DNA of 64,000 nt, taken from the NCBI RefSeq assembly GCF_905147045.1, contig NC_065905.1:7068001-7132000 (forward strand), in the 5' to 3' direction. This document shows, piece after piece, positions 32,491-43,832 of this stretch (within the stretch, counting starts at the first letter, position 1; each line of letters opens with the position of its first letter). Made by a program: the position numbers and the translations under genes. The notes beneath the pieces are model-generated. The model made no database searches. It was not told where the DNA came from and worked only from the letters and a program-made list of their open reading frames with translations. This stretch comes from Nymphalis io (lineage: Eukaryota; Arthropoda; Insecta; Lepidoptera; Nymphalidae).

Positions 32491-32700
32491 GTGTTGTCTT
32501 GTTACAATAAACAAATATTGTTGTTGATGTTAATTTAAAGTTTTAACTGTATTTTGTTGGTACCATGTTTTGGTTCTGATCAATAAAGTATAAATGAATA
32601 AATACGCATAGTCGTAGAATATTCAAACGAAACAATCTCACTCTTTGAGATATAAATTATTCCATTTGATATTTTATTTAAACGTATTACGTAACAATGA

Positions 32701-32812
32701 ACAACCCGCATTGGAGCAGCGTGGTGGAATAAGCTCCAAACCTTCTCCTCAAAAAGAGGAGAGGAGGCCTTTAGCCCAGCAGTGGGACATTCACAGGCTG
32801 TTACGGTGTTAC
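32701..32812 (+). repeat. tRNA-derived SINE family B, 3' fragment
   Basis: 'aacccgcattggagcagcgt' to 'cattcacaggctgttacggt'. It lacks the head. Confidence 0.75.
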
Positions 32813-33151
32813 GGAACTTGAGAAAAATATATTGAATGAAGAAAAATCATCGAAAATATTTGGTTTGAAAATAAATTATTTATTAATTTTCAGTTTTAAA
32901 GTTATAAATTATACAAATAAAATATAAATAGTAAAAATTACAATTAATTTCAACAATAACTAAATCACACTTGAATTTTCAATTATTTTACACAAAAAAA
33001 CAGTATCAGATAATCTATACATCTTGCATATTGATATTGATCGTTTACATACAGTCAGTCAGTAAATATCATGATTATTAAGAACTTCGAGGATTTTCAC
33101 GTAATTTAATACTAAATATGATGTGGAATGTATTGACTTATATTTATTATC

Positions 33152-33587
33152 TTAACTCGATTTACTCGACGAGAACAACGCCACAAAGCCCCCATATAAT
33201 AACTGTACGACACTACCTAATATTTCTAAAATAAATACGAAAGGTCCGTCTCGAGGTTTTGGTTCGGTTTCATCGTCGTCAACGTCTTCAAAACCAAAGG
33301 TGTCATCAACATCGCCTACTTCATTAATAGTCTCGTTAAGTTCTATCTTTTCTTTTACAGTTGGCAGATAACTGGAATACAATGTTATCTTTTCTGGTTT
33401 CCTATTTATCTTTTTTAATGCATCTGTAGATAGTTCTTCGACATCTTTGTCGTTGGATATGTCGTTACTGATGGGAGACGTCGCCAATTTACTGGCATCT
33501 TCTGGCGGGTCTTCTAGGAGTTCGATTTTTTCCCATGGACGTTTTGTTGTTGAAGATTGTGTCGTGTTCTTTCCAATACCCAAAAAC
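33152..33587 (-). CDS. Terminal exon of a secreted or membrane-anchored acidic protein (gene 3)
   Basis: Acceptor on the minus strand is aatatttgcag; the exon completes a codon with its first base and then runs 144 residues to TAA. It starts FLGIGKNTTQSSTTKRPWEK (Thr/Ser-rich), goes through a Glu/Asp-rich middle (DVDDTFGFEDVDDDETEP), and ends with a hydrophobic stretch of about 24 residues (FVFILEILGSVVQLLYGGFV) and SSSKSS. The hydrophobic end could be a membrane or lipid-anchor segment, or an amphipathic helix. The longer upstream frame to 33709 is intron plus a SINE. An AATAAA lies just past the stop. The likely partners are the exons at 34826-35042 and 45447-45485, but the phase from the nearer one does not fit directly. 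Family not recognised. Confidence 0.65.
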
Positions 33588-33639
33588 CTGCAAATATTAC
33601 CAATGAAAATAATTAAGGTATTGTATACTAATCGAAAAG

Positions 33640-33928
33640 TTGAGATGGCCCAGTGGTTAGAACGAGTGAATCTTAACCGATGATGTTCAAAGCACCACTG
33701 AATTTTCATGTGCTTAATTTGTGTTTATAATTTATCTCGTGCTTGCCGGTATAGGAAAACATCGTGAGGAAACCTGCATGGGCACCAAATTTCACTAAAA
33801 TTCTTTCACATGTGTATTCCACCAACCCGCATTAGAGCAGCGTGGTGGAAAAAGCTCCAAAGCCTTCTCCTCAAAAAAAGGAGAGGAGGCTTCAGCCCAG
33901 CAGTGGGACATTCACTGGCTGTTACATA
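33640..33928 (+). mobile_element. tRNA-derived SINE family B in a gene 3 intron
   Basis: 'gttgagatggcccagtggtt' head, partly deleted B box ('gatgatgttcaaagcacc'), full body and tail. Imperfect 9-bp flanks (atactaatc and atactgatc) may be its target-site duplication. Confidence 0.8.
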
Positions 33929-34825
33929 CTGATCTTTATTTTTTTATTTGAATACATTCAAGTTTTTTTCAAATTTTTAGACGTGTATTTTTAGAAGCCT
34001 TTAGATAATAAAACTACTGAAGGTGGCATTATCTCTTTAAACGTACGAGTCCACCTGTCATTCCCGTTATATAAAACGCCTTTCCTTTTCATGTAAAAAA
34101 CATGGAACCTTTGTAGTTTACTAAAGAATGATGTAACTTTTTATTTTAAATATTTTAATGATAAAATATATTCAAACAATGCATAGAAATTAATTAAAAG
34201 TAAATTATATCATTTATCCTGTGAATTTTATCTGTAAATATAATTTAAGAGGTAAGGATTTTTTAATACCTAAAATGATATAATGTGTAAAAAATACTAA
34301 TATTTACTCAAATGTAAATATTCCATTCGTCAGTTCTCCTCAGGTTATATAATAGGTAGGCTATTATGTATCTACTTATTATATATCTATCTATTACGTA
34401 TCTATATTGTACGTGTATAATTTTATATATTTTTTATACTTATATTTTCAAATCAATACAATTATGATTCCATATTAATTATTTTTATTATTGTATAAGC
34501 CATGCACATGAAGATAAATATTTAAAATCGATTTTTAGATTTGGGTAATTGACTGAATTTTTAGGTTATTTCTTTACTTTGATGTAGTAAGACTAAAAAA
34601 ATAAACAAAAATCTAACGAAATGGTGTTGTTAAATAACATGTTTTATATCAATATAATTCCTAAAAAGGATTTGCAAGTTATAAAGTGTAGAATAGTGAT
34701 AAAGCACTAAATAATACTACTGATTATAACATTAACATAAAACCGCGATTATCTTCAGTAATAGATGCGAACGAACATACACAATTGTAACAGTCATCAA
34801 TATTTAAATTATTTTCTAACCTTAC

Positions 34826-35042
34826 ATTTTTTTCTAAAATTGTCGCGCAATACAACGTAATAATCGATCATGAAATCAGTGTTTAACCTGTATATGGGTG
34901 ATGTTATCCTCTCAGCGATGTTGTTAGCGATTTGATGATAAACATCGATACTGGCGCCGGAGGTGGAAGGCTGTGTTGTGTAGACGCTCACGACTGAGTC
35001 CTCTGCATCTGGGAGGGTGCGTGGTGAACATTCCCTTGATAC
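34826..35042 (-). CDS. Internal exon of gene 3
   Basis: Minus-strand acceptor tgatttatag, donor AAAT|GTAAGG. The open frame reads VSRECSPRTLPDAEDSVVSV ... ending FMIDYYVVLRDNFRKK, 72 codons plus one base. It enters in phase 0, which joins cleanly to the signal-peptide exon at 45447-45485. An alternative donor five bases on (AAG|GTTAGA) would leave phase 0. Neither gives the phase needed by 33587-33152, so a small exon in between is probably missing. Ser/Thr-rich start, aromatic-rich end; no known domain. Confidence 0.6.
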
Positions 35043-35717
35043 CTATAAATCAAAAATGTCTTTTTACGTTAAGCTTTTAATACAGAAATTTATTTTTATT
35101 TATTTATTAGATCACGAACAAATTACATGAACATAGAAGTGATACCTCAATTACAGGTGATAACTACATGGAACAATAAAGTAATAATTTAATTCCTTAA
35201 TATTATCCATTCCTCTTATAATTAGAAAACATTATATTTCGATATATCTTCTAGTATAAATTTATGTATATTGGTTTATTATACAAAAAAATTCTCCTTA
35301 TTTATAAGTATAAATAAATAAAGTATCTAATATTTTATTGGTTAGTTTATATATTAAATATTATCTTTAAAAAAATATAAAAAACTAAGATCATCTTTAC
35401 CGTCAAAACCAAATACAGGCCTTCGGCTGTCGTTTGAGTTATCAGTTAAAATAATTTGTTTGCTTAAAAGTTTTAAGTATAAAAAAGTAATTCTCATTCT
35501 GATTAAACCATAGACAATTTAATGTGAAATTCACATACTCCTGAAGATTTGGAAAGTTGAAGTTCTCTGTTATCGTTCCCTTAACGACCATCACCGTCAA
35601 AATTAATGCTCTCTTTGAATCGTTTGTTAAAATGTGTAACATTTAACTACCCGCGATCGCAGACGATATCGTTTATATCAATAACCGTGTCTTTGTTCGT
35701 CTAAGTCATAAGTTTAC

Positions 35718-36050
35718 TTGGTGGTAGCTCATCAGATATTCTACACTAAGCAGCAATACTTAGTATTGTTCCATTCGGGGTTGAAGGTGAGTGAGCCAGT
35801 ATAACTACAGGTACAAGGACCATAACATCTCAGTTTCCAAGGTTGGTGGCGCATTGGCGATGTAAGCGATGGTTATTATTTCTTACCTCACCAATGTCTA
35901 TGGGCGGTGGTGACCACTTACAATCAGATGGCCCATTTGCTTGTCCGCGTATCTATAACATAAAAAAACAACATAGTTCCCAAGGTTTGTGGCTCATTGA
36001 CGATGTAAGGGATTATTAATAATTTTTACAGTGCCTATAGTATATATTGT
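35718..36050 (+). repeat. Poly(A) retroposon family A, with a second partial copy
   Basis: 'cttggtggtagctcatcaga' to 'cagatggcccatttgcttgt' and an A-rich end near 35968. A second internal piece ('agttcccaaggtttgtggct' ... 'gatgtaagggattattaata') immediately follows. Confidence 0.7.
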
Positions 36051-36429
36051 AAGAAAATACGGTGTTCCCACCATATAGTCAAACGTAATTCGAGATCAGT
36101 TTGTCGTTACGCTACTCTTAAATTTAGCTCATTTGTTTATAAATAAATGTGACAATTGTCATGTGCAATCGCGATATAATTAGATAGTTATAATTGTGAA
36201 AGAAAAAGTTTTATTATTGTATTTTAATCTAATAAAGTGATTTCAATGTGTGTTTGCTGTTCGAAGTAATTTAAATAAATAAATTTCGTGACAGTAAATT
36301 GATGTTTCAAACTACAATCGTCACCCTCTGTAGAAATTATTTACAATATGTTACTCGTTCTACCCATATCACAAAAAAGTGCGTGCGCTTACATACGGTG
36401 GATAATTGGTTTGTTTTAAAAACGTAATT

Positions 36430-36580
36430 TAAAGTACAGACAAACACCACTTAAGTTGCATTTCCTTAATTTGGATTTGTAATTATTCATTTCGTACAGC
36501 GGTAAAGGAAAACGTGAGGTAGCCTTCACTTGTTTGATAATATTCTACTACTTGTATAACAACAAACCGCACTACAGCAT
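36430..36580 (+). repeat. tRNA-derived SINE family B, degenerate middle
   Basis: 'ttggatttgtaattattcat', 'ggtaaaggaaaacgtgaggt' and 'aaccgcactacagc' follow family B order with heavy decay. Confidence 0.5.
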
Positions 36581-36585
36581 ATTTG

Positions 36586-36690
36586 TGTAAGTAACAGCCT
36601 GTGAATGTCCCACTGCTGGGCTAAGGCCGCCTATCCTTATTTTAAAGAGAAATAAGATTCACGCGTTCGAACTCTTGGCTTATATAATAA
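36586..36690 (-). repeat. tRNA-derived SINE family B, internally deleted
   Basis: 'aacagcctgtgaatgtccca' and 'gctgggctaaggcc' (3' end) jump to 'aagattcacgcgttcgaact' (head), missing the body. Confidence 0.6.
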
Positions 36691-36784
36691 GTTCCTAATA
36701 TTATCCTAGAGGAGAAAATAAGAAGCATTTGCCCAGCCAGGACATTTGTGGGCAGTTATTTGTCTAATTCTTATTTTTTTTCAA

Positions 36785-36811
36785 GGATAATAATTGTTAC
36801 AATTATTATCC
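36785..36811. repeat. 13-bp perfect inverted repeat, 1-base centre
   Basis: GGATAATAATTGT (36785-36797), t, ACAATTATTATCC (36799-36811). Confidence 0.75.
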
Positions 36812-37349
36812 TAGAAAGAATTAATTATAAATGATAGTAATATATTGTTAGGTAAAGGTTTTTTCATCGGAAAAGTATAATGGGAACAATATTATTATTC
36901 TTCGTATTTCGCACGTCATTCGAACCAATTTTGATATCTGTATTGTGAATACAAATTACTCATTGTATTGACTCAATAAAAATTCGAAGAACATCTCAAA
37001 TTATTATTGGTTTAAACCAATCGAAGACAATAGTATGATTTTGGTGAAATTCCAAAGGATTCACAAACATTTTTGAAGGCCAAAGCGGTTAATTAATTGA
37101 ATCAATTTGATTTATTATTACCCTTACAAGTATATTATCAAATAAAGGGTTTCAAAGTTTCAACACAAATTTGATAATGTTTTAGAACTGAATATTTTGT
37201 CGATGTTAAGACTAGTAAATATGCTTCAATTATATGTGAGAAATAAAACACGGCTATTTTTTATAATTTTCGGAATCATCATGAGTATCTTATTATAATT
37301 ATGTGATTGTTAAAATTTTTGAAAATTTTTGTGCGATAATCACAATCGT

Positions 37350-37790
37350 CAGCTGCGCTCTAACGATTCTTACCTTCTTTCTATTCCTATTCACACTTCT
37401 GGTTTCGTTTCTAATTCTTACTCCGTTCAAGCTGTCCGATTATGGAACAAAGTACCTGAGCATATATGAAAGCCACCTCTAAACCTACTTTCAAGTCTCG
37501 TCTCCGTGAGCATATCTTGTCAGAAAGCTCCTAGTTCTCTTCATCTCTGACATCTATAATGCATTATTATTCATATGTAATATGTGTGTGTATGTATATG
37601 TGTATATATGTGTATGTTGTTGTTATATTTGTATGTATGTATATTTTCGACTATTAATTACCGCCTTCACGAATTTCCGCTTAGCCTAAAGGTTGACTGG
37701 TAGAGAATGCCTTCATGCATTAAGTCCACCTTTTGTCATACTACTCAATGTGGTGGACAAAAAGTTTTTAAATAAATAAATAAATAGCCA
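37350..37790 (+). repeat. 3' end of a CR1/jockey-like LINE
   Basis: A decayed coding end reads like VQAVRLWNKVPEHI, the usual C-terminus of such elements, then a TG-rich stretch and 'gcattaagtccaccttttgt' ending in (AAAT)n near 37775-37790. Confidence 0.6.
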
Positions 37791-37987
37791 TATATTTTAA
37801 ATGGATAGCGAAGAGGGACCGGTCTCAGATAAAGGGTGAAATGAGAAAATGATTCAATAAGTTTTAAGTTGGAAGTTTCTCCATTTCAATTAATTAATCA
37901 AAGGAATCCTTAGAGTTTCTTGGAAATAATTGATTATAAATATTAATGAACTTAATTTCATTGTCACAGAATAAAGATAAGTTTTTT

Positions 37988-38217
37988 TAATGAGTATGCA
38001 CTGGCTATCGGTAAGTAGTCACCGCCCAAAGACAAAGGTATTGGAAAACATATTAACTTCTGAAAATAGGATGTAATTTCCTTAGTGCCTTAAGTTACAC
38101 TAGCTCACTTACACTTCAATCCAGAATACAATACTAAGTGCTGCTGTTTTGTGGACAAATTATATGATGATTGGATGGTTACTACAGAGACGGGTCTGGA
38201 CAAAGTCCTAACCAACC
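37988..38217 (-). repeat. Poly(A) retroposon family A, degenerate
   Basis: 'taagtagtcaccgcccaaag', 'tacactagctcacttacact' and 'tactaagtgctgctgttttg' in antisense order. Confidence 0.6.
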
Positions 38218-38607
38218 AACTGTTTTCAGATAAATCTCTTAGAATAACTTCTGATATTATCTGATTAAAAACATAATTTAAAGATTAACCTCCGAGGATA
38301 GTTATTATTTATTCGAATCTCAGTACCTTAAAACATCACGTAACGTGTCAAGTTATGCAGTTCTAATGTGTCGCTAGAACACAGAACACGTAGAGATAAT
38401 ATTCTTCGCTCCGTGTTGATGTGTGATCGTAGTTTTAACGTCTTTCCGTGTTTTAGCGATTAGAGGTGAAATTTTCGGTAATTCAAAGCAACTTGATTTG
38501 AATTCACTTTGGATAAAGTACGAATAATCGAGTTTTTATGAGATCTCGTATTACGTAAATACATACATAAAGAAAAGGTATTAATTTATATGAAATACCT
38601 GAAGCGT

Positions 38608-39120
38608 TAGTCGAGATGGCTCAGTGGCAAAAAAACACTTTTTTTATATTGAATAGGTGGGCGGCGAGCATATTGGCCACCTTATGGTATGTGGTCAGCA
38701 ACTCCCATAGACCATAGGATTGTAAGAAATTTTAACCATCGCTTACATCGCCAATGCGCCACCAACCTTCCTAACAACGACGTATCCCATGTGCTTGTAA
38801 TTACACTGGCTCTAACCTAACCCTTCAAACCGGAACACAACAATACCAAGTACTGAAGTTTTGCGGTAGAATATCTGATGGAATATCTGGTGGTATCTAC
38901 CCAGACGAGCTTGCAAAAATCCCTACCACCAGTACTACCACATAAATCATAAACGATGGTTGCGAATTAAAATCAGAACAAGCACCACTGAGTTTCTCGT
39001 GCTCGGCGGTAAAAAAAATCGTGACGCTGTTCGGCGCTGCCAAATAGTTAGTGAAATAATCTCCAAACCTTGTCCACAAGAGAAGAGGAAGCTCAGCAGT
39101 GAGACGTTTAAAGGCTCTTA
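38608..39120 (+). mobile_element. tRNA-derived SINE family B split by a family A insertion
   Basis: The head 'gtcgagatggctcagtggca' stops at about 38630. Family B resumes near 38950 with 'aatcataaacgatggttgcg', 'gaacaagcaccactgagttt', 'ccaaaccttgtccacaagag' and 'gctcagcagtgagacg'. The intervening DNA is a minus-strand family A copy. Confidence 0.7.
38633..38937 (-). mobile_element. Poly(A) retroposon family A nested in a SINE
   Basis: T-rich 5' flank, 'ggtgggcggcgagcatattg' through 'caaaaatccctaccaccagt'. A small duplication ('gatggaatatctggtgg') is visible near 38878-38893. Confidence 0.75.
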
Positions 39121-39220
39121 TTTACTTGTTAACTTAAAAATAATGTTTCGCTTAGATTCCGGAAATAACAGTCCAGCTCATAGTTTCACATCAGGAAGTA
39201 ACTGTTATAATATTGTATTA

Positions 39221-39261
39221 ATATAAGGTGTATACACCATCTTGGTGTATACACCTTATAT
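39221..39261. repeat. 19-bp perfect inverted repeat, 3-base loop
   Basis: ATATAAGGTGTATACACCA, tct, then its exact reverse complement. The right arm with the loop and the end of the left arm is the 26-bp sequence duplicated on the far side of the retroposon at 39262. Confidence 0.85.
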
Positions 39262-39590
39262 GTTACTGGTGGTAGGGCTTTGTGCAAGCTCGTCTGGGTA
39301 GGTACCACCCACTCATCAGATATTCTACCGCAAAACAGCAATACTTGATATTGTTGTGTTCCGGTTTGAAGGGTGAGTGAGCCAGTGTAATTACAGGCAC
39401 AAGGGACATAAAATCTTAGTTCCCAAGGTTGGTGGCGCATTGGATATGTAAGCGATGGTTGATATTTCTTACAATGCTAATGTCTAAGAGCGTTGGTGAC
39501 CACTTACCATCAGGTGGCCCAAATGCTCGTCCGCCTTCCTATTCTATAAAAAAAAAAAAAAACCATCTTGGTGTATACACCTTATATTAA
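39236..39590 (+). mobile_element. Poly(A) retroposon family A with 26-bp target-site duplication
   Basis: The body runs from about 39262 ('gttactggtggtagggcttt') to 'cgtccgccttcctattctat' and an A tail of about 15. The 26 bases ending at 39261 recur directly after the tail (from about 39563). The best-dated insertion in the window and a good reference for this family's ends. The reverse open frame at 39186-39440 is repeat-derived. Confidence 0.85.
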
Positions 39591-41094
39591 TACAATATTA
39601 TCTATATAAATATCGATACATTCCAAACAATTAACATTCATCGGTCAATCTGAATCGAGCTGGACGTGACGCCTTGATCCTTGATGTCAATGCCTGTTTA
39701 GTCCACACACGTAGTCTTGATACGACAATGACACATTTGCAGTTTATTGCACTATTGTTATTGTTTCTATTTGTTTTATTAATCTTATATATCTTGTTAA
39801 TTAATAATAATCGATCATTAGATCTATCAATTTTCATATAGTGTACCATACAAGGATGAGCTAGGAATATTAAGACAATTATAATAGCTTAAGAAATCAA
39901 GATACGACCTACAAGTTTCACTAACCCGGGCGGTGCCTAAACCGATAACTTGACAAGTTATTGAACCGCTAAATTTATTAGATAGTCTAAAACAACTGTT
40001 ATCATATTGTGCTGATTTTGCTATGATATATAATATGAAAAATTTGTAACTAATCATATTTTATTAGTTTTCGAGAAATTCGAAAAGAATTGCCGCCAAT
40101 GTATTGTTGTTTTTAAAACCCCAAACCAAAAAATTCATAATTTATTGTCATTATTTTAAGATTGACGTATTACGTAATAATTAGTACGCTCTCAAACTAA
40201 CACACTTTTTCTCTGAAGTCCTGATGCATCGAATTCTAAAAAATATTAAATATTTTTATTTGTTAGTAATTAATTAAAAATGTGACTGAGACGTTGAACT
40301 CTTCAGTACTTGCATGTTATCCTCACAAACAATCAACCTTACCGTAATACCTTTAGCATTTAATATTGTATTCATAAATTTTTTGGCTATACATAATAAG
40401 AGATGAGATAAATAAAAAATATATTTGGATTTTAGACGCGATCTTTTTTTTAATTTTGATCGCTCGATGCTTACAACTCAGATTGTATTCACACATATAA
40501 CTTTGTCAAAACTCATTGCGAATAAAACCCAAATATCTATAATATATATATATACTGACAATATATGTATATAACTGACTTATATATCATCAAACAGTCC
40601 AATCTATGGGTTCCTTTTACACAGTAGGTAAGCACTTAGGAAATAATTTTGAAAATATTGAAATTAGTATTTAGCAATTCTGAACTATGACACATACATA
40701 AAATGATGAATGACATATTATTAAAGTATAAAGTTGAAAGTATATTCGAATTTAATTACAAGACATTAATTAATGGGAATACCCATAAATTATACAAGTG
40801 GGTCGTTTTCAACTAATACTTAGTAAAGGTGTTTCATTAAGGAATAATTAAGTGCTTAATTACAAAAGATTTATTTATTCTTAAACCGTTCAACGTTTAA
40901 TTAAAACTTGACTCGGAAGGTATTCTCAGGTGTCATTATTATTCAACCCATAATATTATTATTGTGATTATCATATAAATAACAAAAATAAACAAACATT
41001 TGAATTGTTAAATTTAAACGAATCCTGCCATTTAATCCTAACTAAAATTATCAATGTTAAAGTAACTTAGTTCTTTTGTTTATATGTTACGCGT

Positions 41095-41225
41095 TAACCT
41101 CTCAACTATTCAACTGATCATCATGAAATTTTGCAGACAACGTGTATGTCAGGGGTATAGAACATCTAACCCCCCTCACACGAGGATGAAGCCGCAAGCC
41201 GAAACAATATCATAATATATTACAA
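41095..41225 (+). repeat. Ancient repeat end
   Basis: 'caactgatcatcatgaaatt', 'gacaacgtgtatgtcagggg' and 'gaggatgaagccgcaagccg' match a widespread lepidopteran repeat terminus. Related ends occur near 7040-7085, 24025-24065, 51540-51870, 53390-53495 and 62170-62275. Confidence 0.45.
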
Positions 41226-41564
41226 TCTACTAAAGATAATGTAAAAATAAATACATATACATATTTTATTGAAAAAGTCAACAAATATAAAATTAGATAA
41301 CATTTTTACTGAATATTAATTCCCTTTTTATATTTATAATACGTATCGAATACCGATGTAATCGTAGAATAAAAAAACGAATAGAATTAGAAAAATAATA
41401 AAGCTGAAAGTTTTAAAGACAGCGGATATTAAATTGTATAAAATATTATTATTGTGTATTATATACATACACGTAAAGATACATCTACATCTTTAGAAAA
41501 TAATAAATAATATAATATATAACTGCATTATTTATTTATATAATATATAAATACATCTTTAGAA

Positions 41565-41640
41565 TGAAATGAGTAACTATTAGGTTTCTTACCGGTTCTT
41601 CTTTGTTGTAATCTACATTCAGACTTTACGTTTAATATAA
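41565..41640 (+). repeat. LINE 3' tail, family G, fragment
   Basis: 'gagtaactattaggtttctt', 'accggttcttctttgttgta' and 'atctac' match 14080-14235. Confidence 0.5.
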
Positions 41641-42067
41641 TACCGTAAAACGATTTAAAAAGTCCTTTTAATACTTGCACGTATATTTTGACTTCGAGTT
41701 TTTGACATACAAATATAGCAGCTTCCAAAATCTTCCATTAAAAACTTAGTTCATTGACTCTCTTACTTGATTTTGCGTGGTGGTCGTGTGATTAAGATGA
41801 TTTGTGGGATCTCTTTATATTGAATTGAAAATAAGCTAATTTATCATATAATTTATGTGATATCAAAAAATTACAATCATGAATCATGTTTTAGAGTTCG
41901 TATTCGTAACTTTTAATCTAATCGTGTCAGTTTGCTTTTCGTACGTTAGTTGGCTTAACGGCCATTTTCAACGATGTGCCTGAGTAACTTGTGCTCAATA
42001 ATAGGGCTATTAAACACAATTTGCTCCATATTGCCTTACTTTTATGTTAATAAGGTGGAACAGCAAT

Positions 42068-42250
42068 CAGACACTATTGGAAAGAATTCGAGCTCATGAC
42101 AACACTTTACGTACTTCCCAAGGCCCAAGAGTGCAAACACAATCAGCTTGCAAACTCCGAGCTGTTACTAAGAAGGCCAGGAAAATTACTTTTTACTGAT
42201 GACAGACCAGATTTGAAACCAGATCCACAGGATACTTAATCTTATATACT
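42068..42250 (-). repeat. tRNA-derived SINE family C, fragment
   Basis: 'gtacttcccaaggcccaaga', 'gagctgttactaagaaggcc' and 'gatttgaaaccagatcc' are antisense to the family C body and B box. Confidence 0.6.
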
Positions 42251-42737
42251 ACCCACTAAACAATAGACGGAGCCACTTAAATAAACCGTTATGCATAGAC
42301 AGTTACATAGAACATTTCAAATTAATAATAATGTAAATTGAGTAATTAAGTTTGTAAGAACAATTTAAAACAATGGCTTAATGCAAGTTAGCACCAAAAG
42401 TACCTCTCAAGTAATTTAATATCAGAGACTTAAAGTATTTAAATATTTTATGTCTATGTATATAATATTTTAAAATTCACTATAGTATATTCGTAACTTG
42501 CACATGTCACTCAAGTCCTGCATTGTGTCTTCCATACCATTCGACACATTTTGAAACTCAATGACTTTTCATTTTTTCCTTGTACTTGAGCCGTAGGACC
42601 TTCATGGCAAAAATAAATTAACAAATCAACGGAAAACGCTTTAAAGGTTAACTTTATAAATTATTTATTATTATTATTTAAAAAAAAACAAATAAGAGCT
42701 TACAATTTAAAATATGAATTGGCTTTGAATTTGAAGT

Positions 42738-42806
42738 CGTAAAAATTGAATCCACAATCATCGTTTAAGATTCAGATGTCTAACCACTAAGCCATCACGG
42801 CTCTTA
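42738..42806 (-). repeat. tRNA-like head of SINE family B
   Basis: 'gaatccacaatcatcgttta' ... 'aaccactaagccatcacggc' is the antisense head only. Confidence 0.5.
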
Positions 42807-43542
42807 TATATTAATATACTTAGATAAAACCAAAATAAACGACCATGTTCGTCGTTTAATTGACGTACAAACAGATTGAAATAAAAAAACTAATCATCAT
42901 TGACCGAATTAATCACGCGTAAATATACTTGTTTCGATTCGATGGCTTCTGTCTTTGTTTATAATAAATATATATTTCATTTTTAAATAATAATATATAT
43001 ATAACCCCTTCTAATCCCTCTACTGCTGAGAGGATGGCTCTTTCGCTCAGTAAATCGGAATTGCGTTTCAACGGGAAAATTCTAGCTAGTATTCTACTTG
43101 AGGTTGAATTAGTCTATAAAATATAGCATAAAGGTGCATACGTTCGCGTAGTGTTATTATATAGTAGTTAAATTTCCATTTTTTTTCTCTACTTTATATC
43201 TCCAAACTATAAAACAGTTAACAAATAGAGAAGATATTGATGTAGCTAGTTTATAAATATGTGTTGCTATGACATTATGAAAACTATATATTATTTTAAA
43301 AATCAATTCAGTTGTTACTCCTTATTTAAATACTTCTTACTTTATTTAAATTTCTCAGTATTCTTTTCATATTACTTTAAATCACGTCTTAAGCTATGTA
43401 TTCAGTCATTTTTATAAAAAACAAAATACGCATTACAAATTTATGGAAAAAAACACGCCATCGAAAAGATTGTTCTGTGGCATTGTACCCAAGACGATGG
43501 CTAGACTCAGCCTTTGGGCTAAACTAATTGCATTTCATTTGC

Positions 43543-43832
43543 CAGCCTGTGAATGTCCCACTGCTAGCAAAGATCTCCTCTCCCTTTTTGAGGAGAAGGT
43601 TTGGATTTATTCCACCACGCTGCTCCAATGCGGGTTGGTGGAATACACATGTGGCAGAATTTCAGTGAACAATACATCCAGATTTCCTCACGATGGTTTC
43701 CTTCACCGTCAAACACGAGATAAATTATGATCACAAATTAAGCACATGAAAATTCAGTGGTGCTTGCCCGGGTTTAACCCACGATCATCGGTTAAGTTTC
43801 ACGCGTTCTTACCACTATCCCATCTCGCTTTT
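43543..43832 (-). mobile_element. tRNA-derived SINE family B, full length
   Basis: 'agcctgtgaatgtcccactg' through 'ggtttcc'ttcaccgtc' style body to 'gttcttaccactatcccatc'. The open frame at 43443-43730 is repeat-derived. Confidence 0.8.

Larger units (their letters stand above)
25474..33151. other. Intergenic DNA between convergent genes 2 and 3
   Basis: Contains a GC-rich LINE-like remnant (25690-25990), family A copies (26188, 28688, 32297), family H tail (26815), SINE B copies (28378, 32701) and SINE D (31937). The stretches 29000-31930 and 27000-28370 are AT-rich with nothing I can name; open frames there (such as 31006-31209) lack domains and splice support. Confidence 0.5.

Noticed and set aside
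43443..43730. 95-codon plus-strand frame
   Set aside because: Almost entirely within the antisense SINE B copy at 43543-43832; the same peptide pattern appears wherever this SINE is translated.
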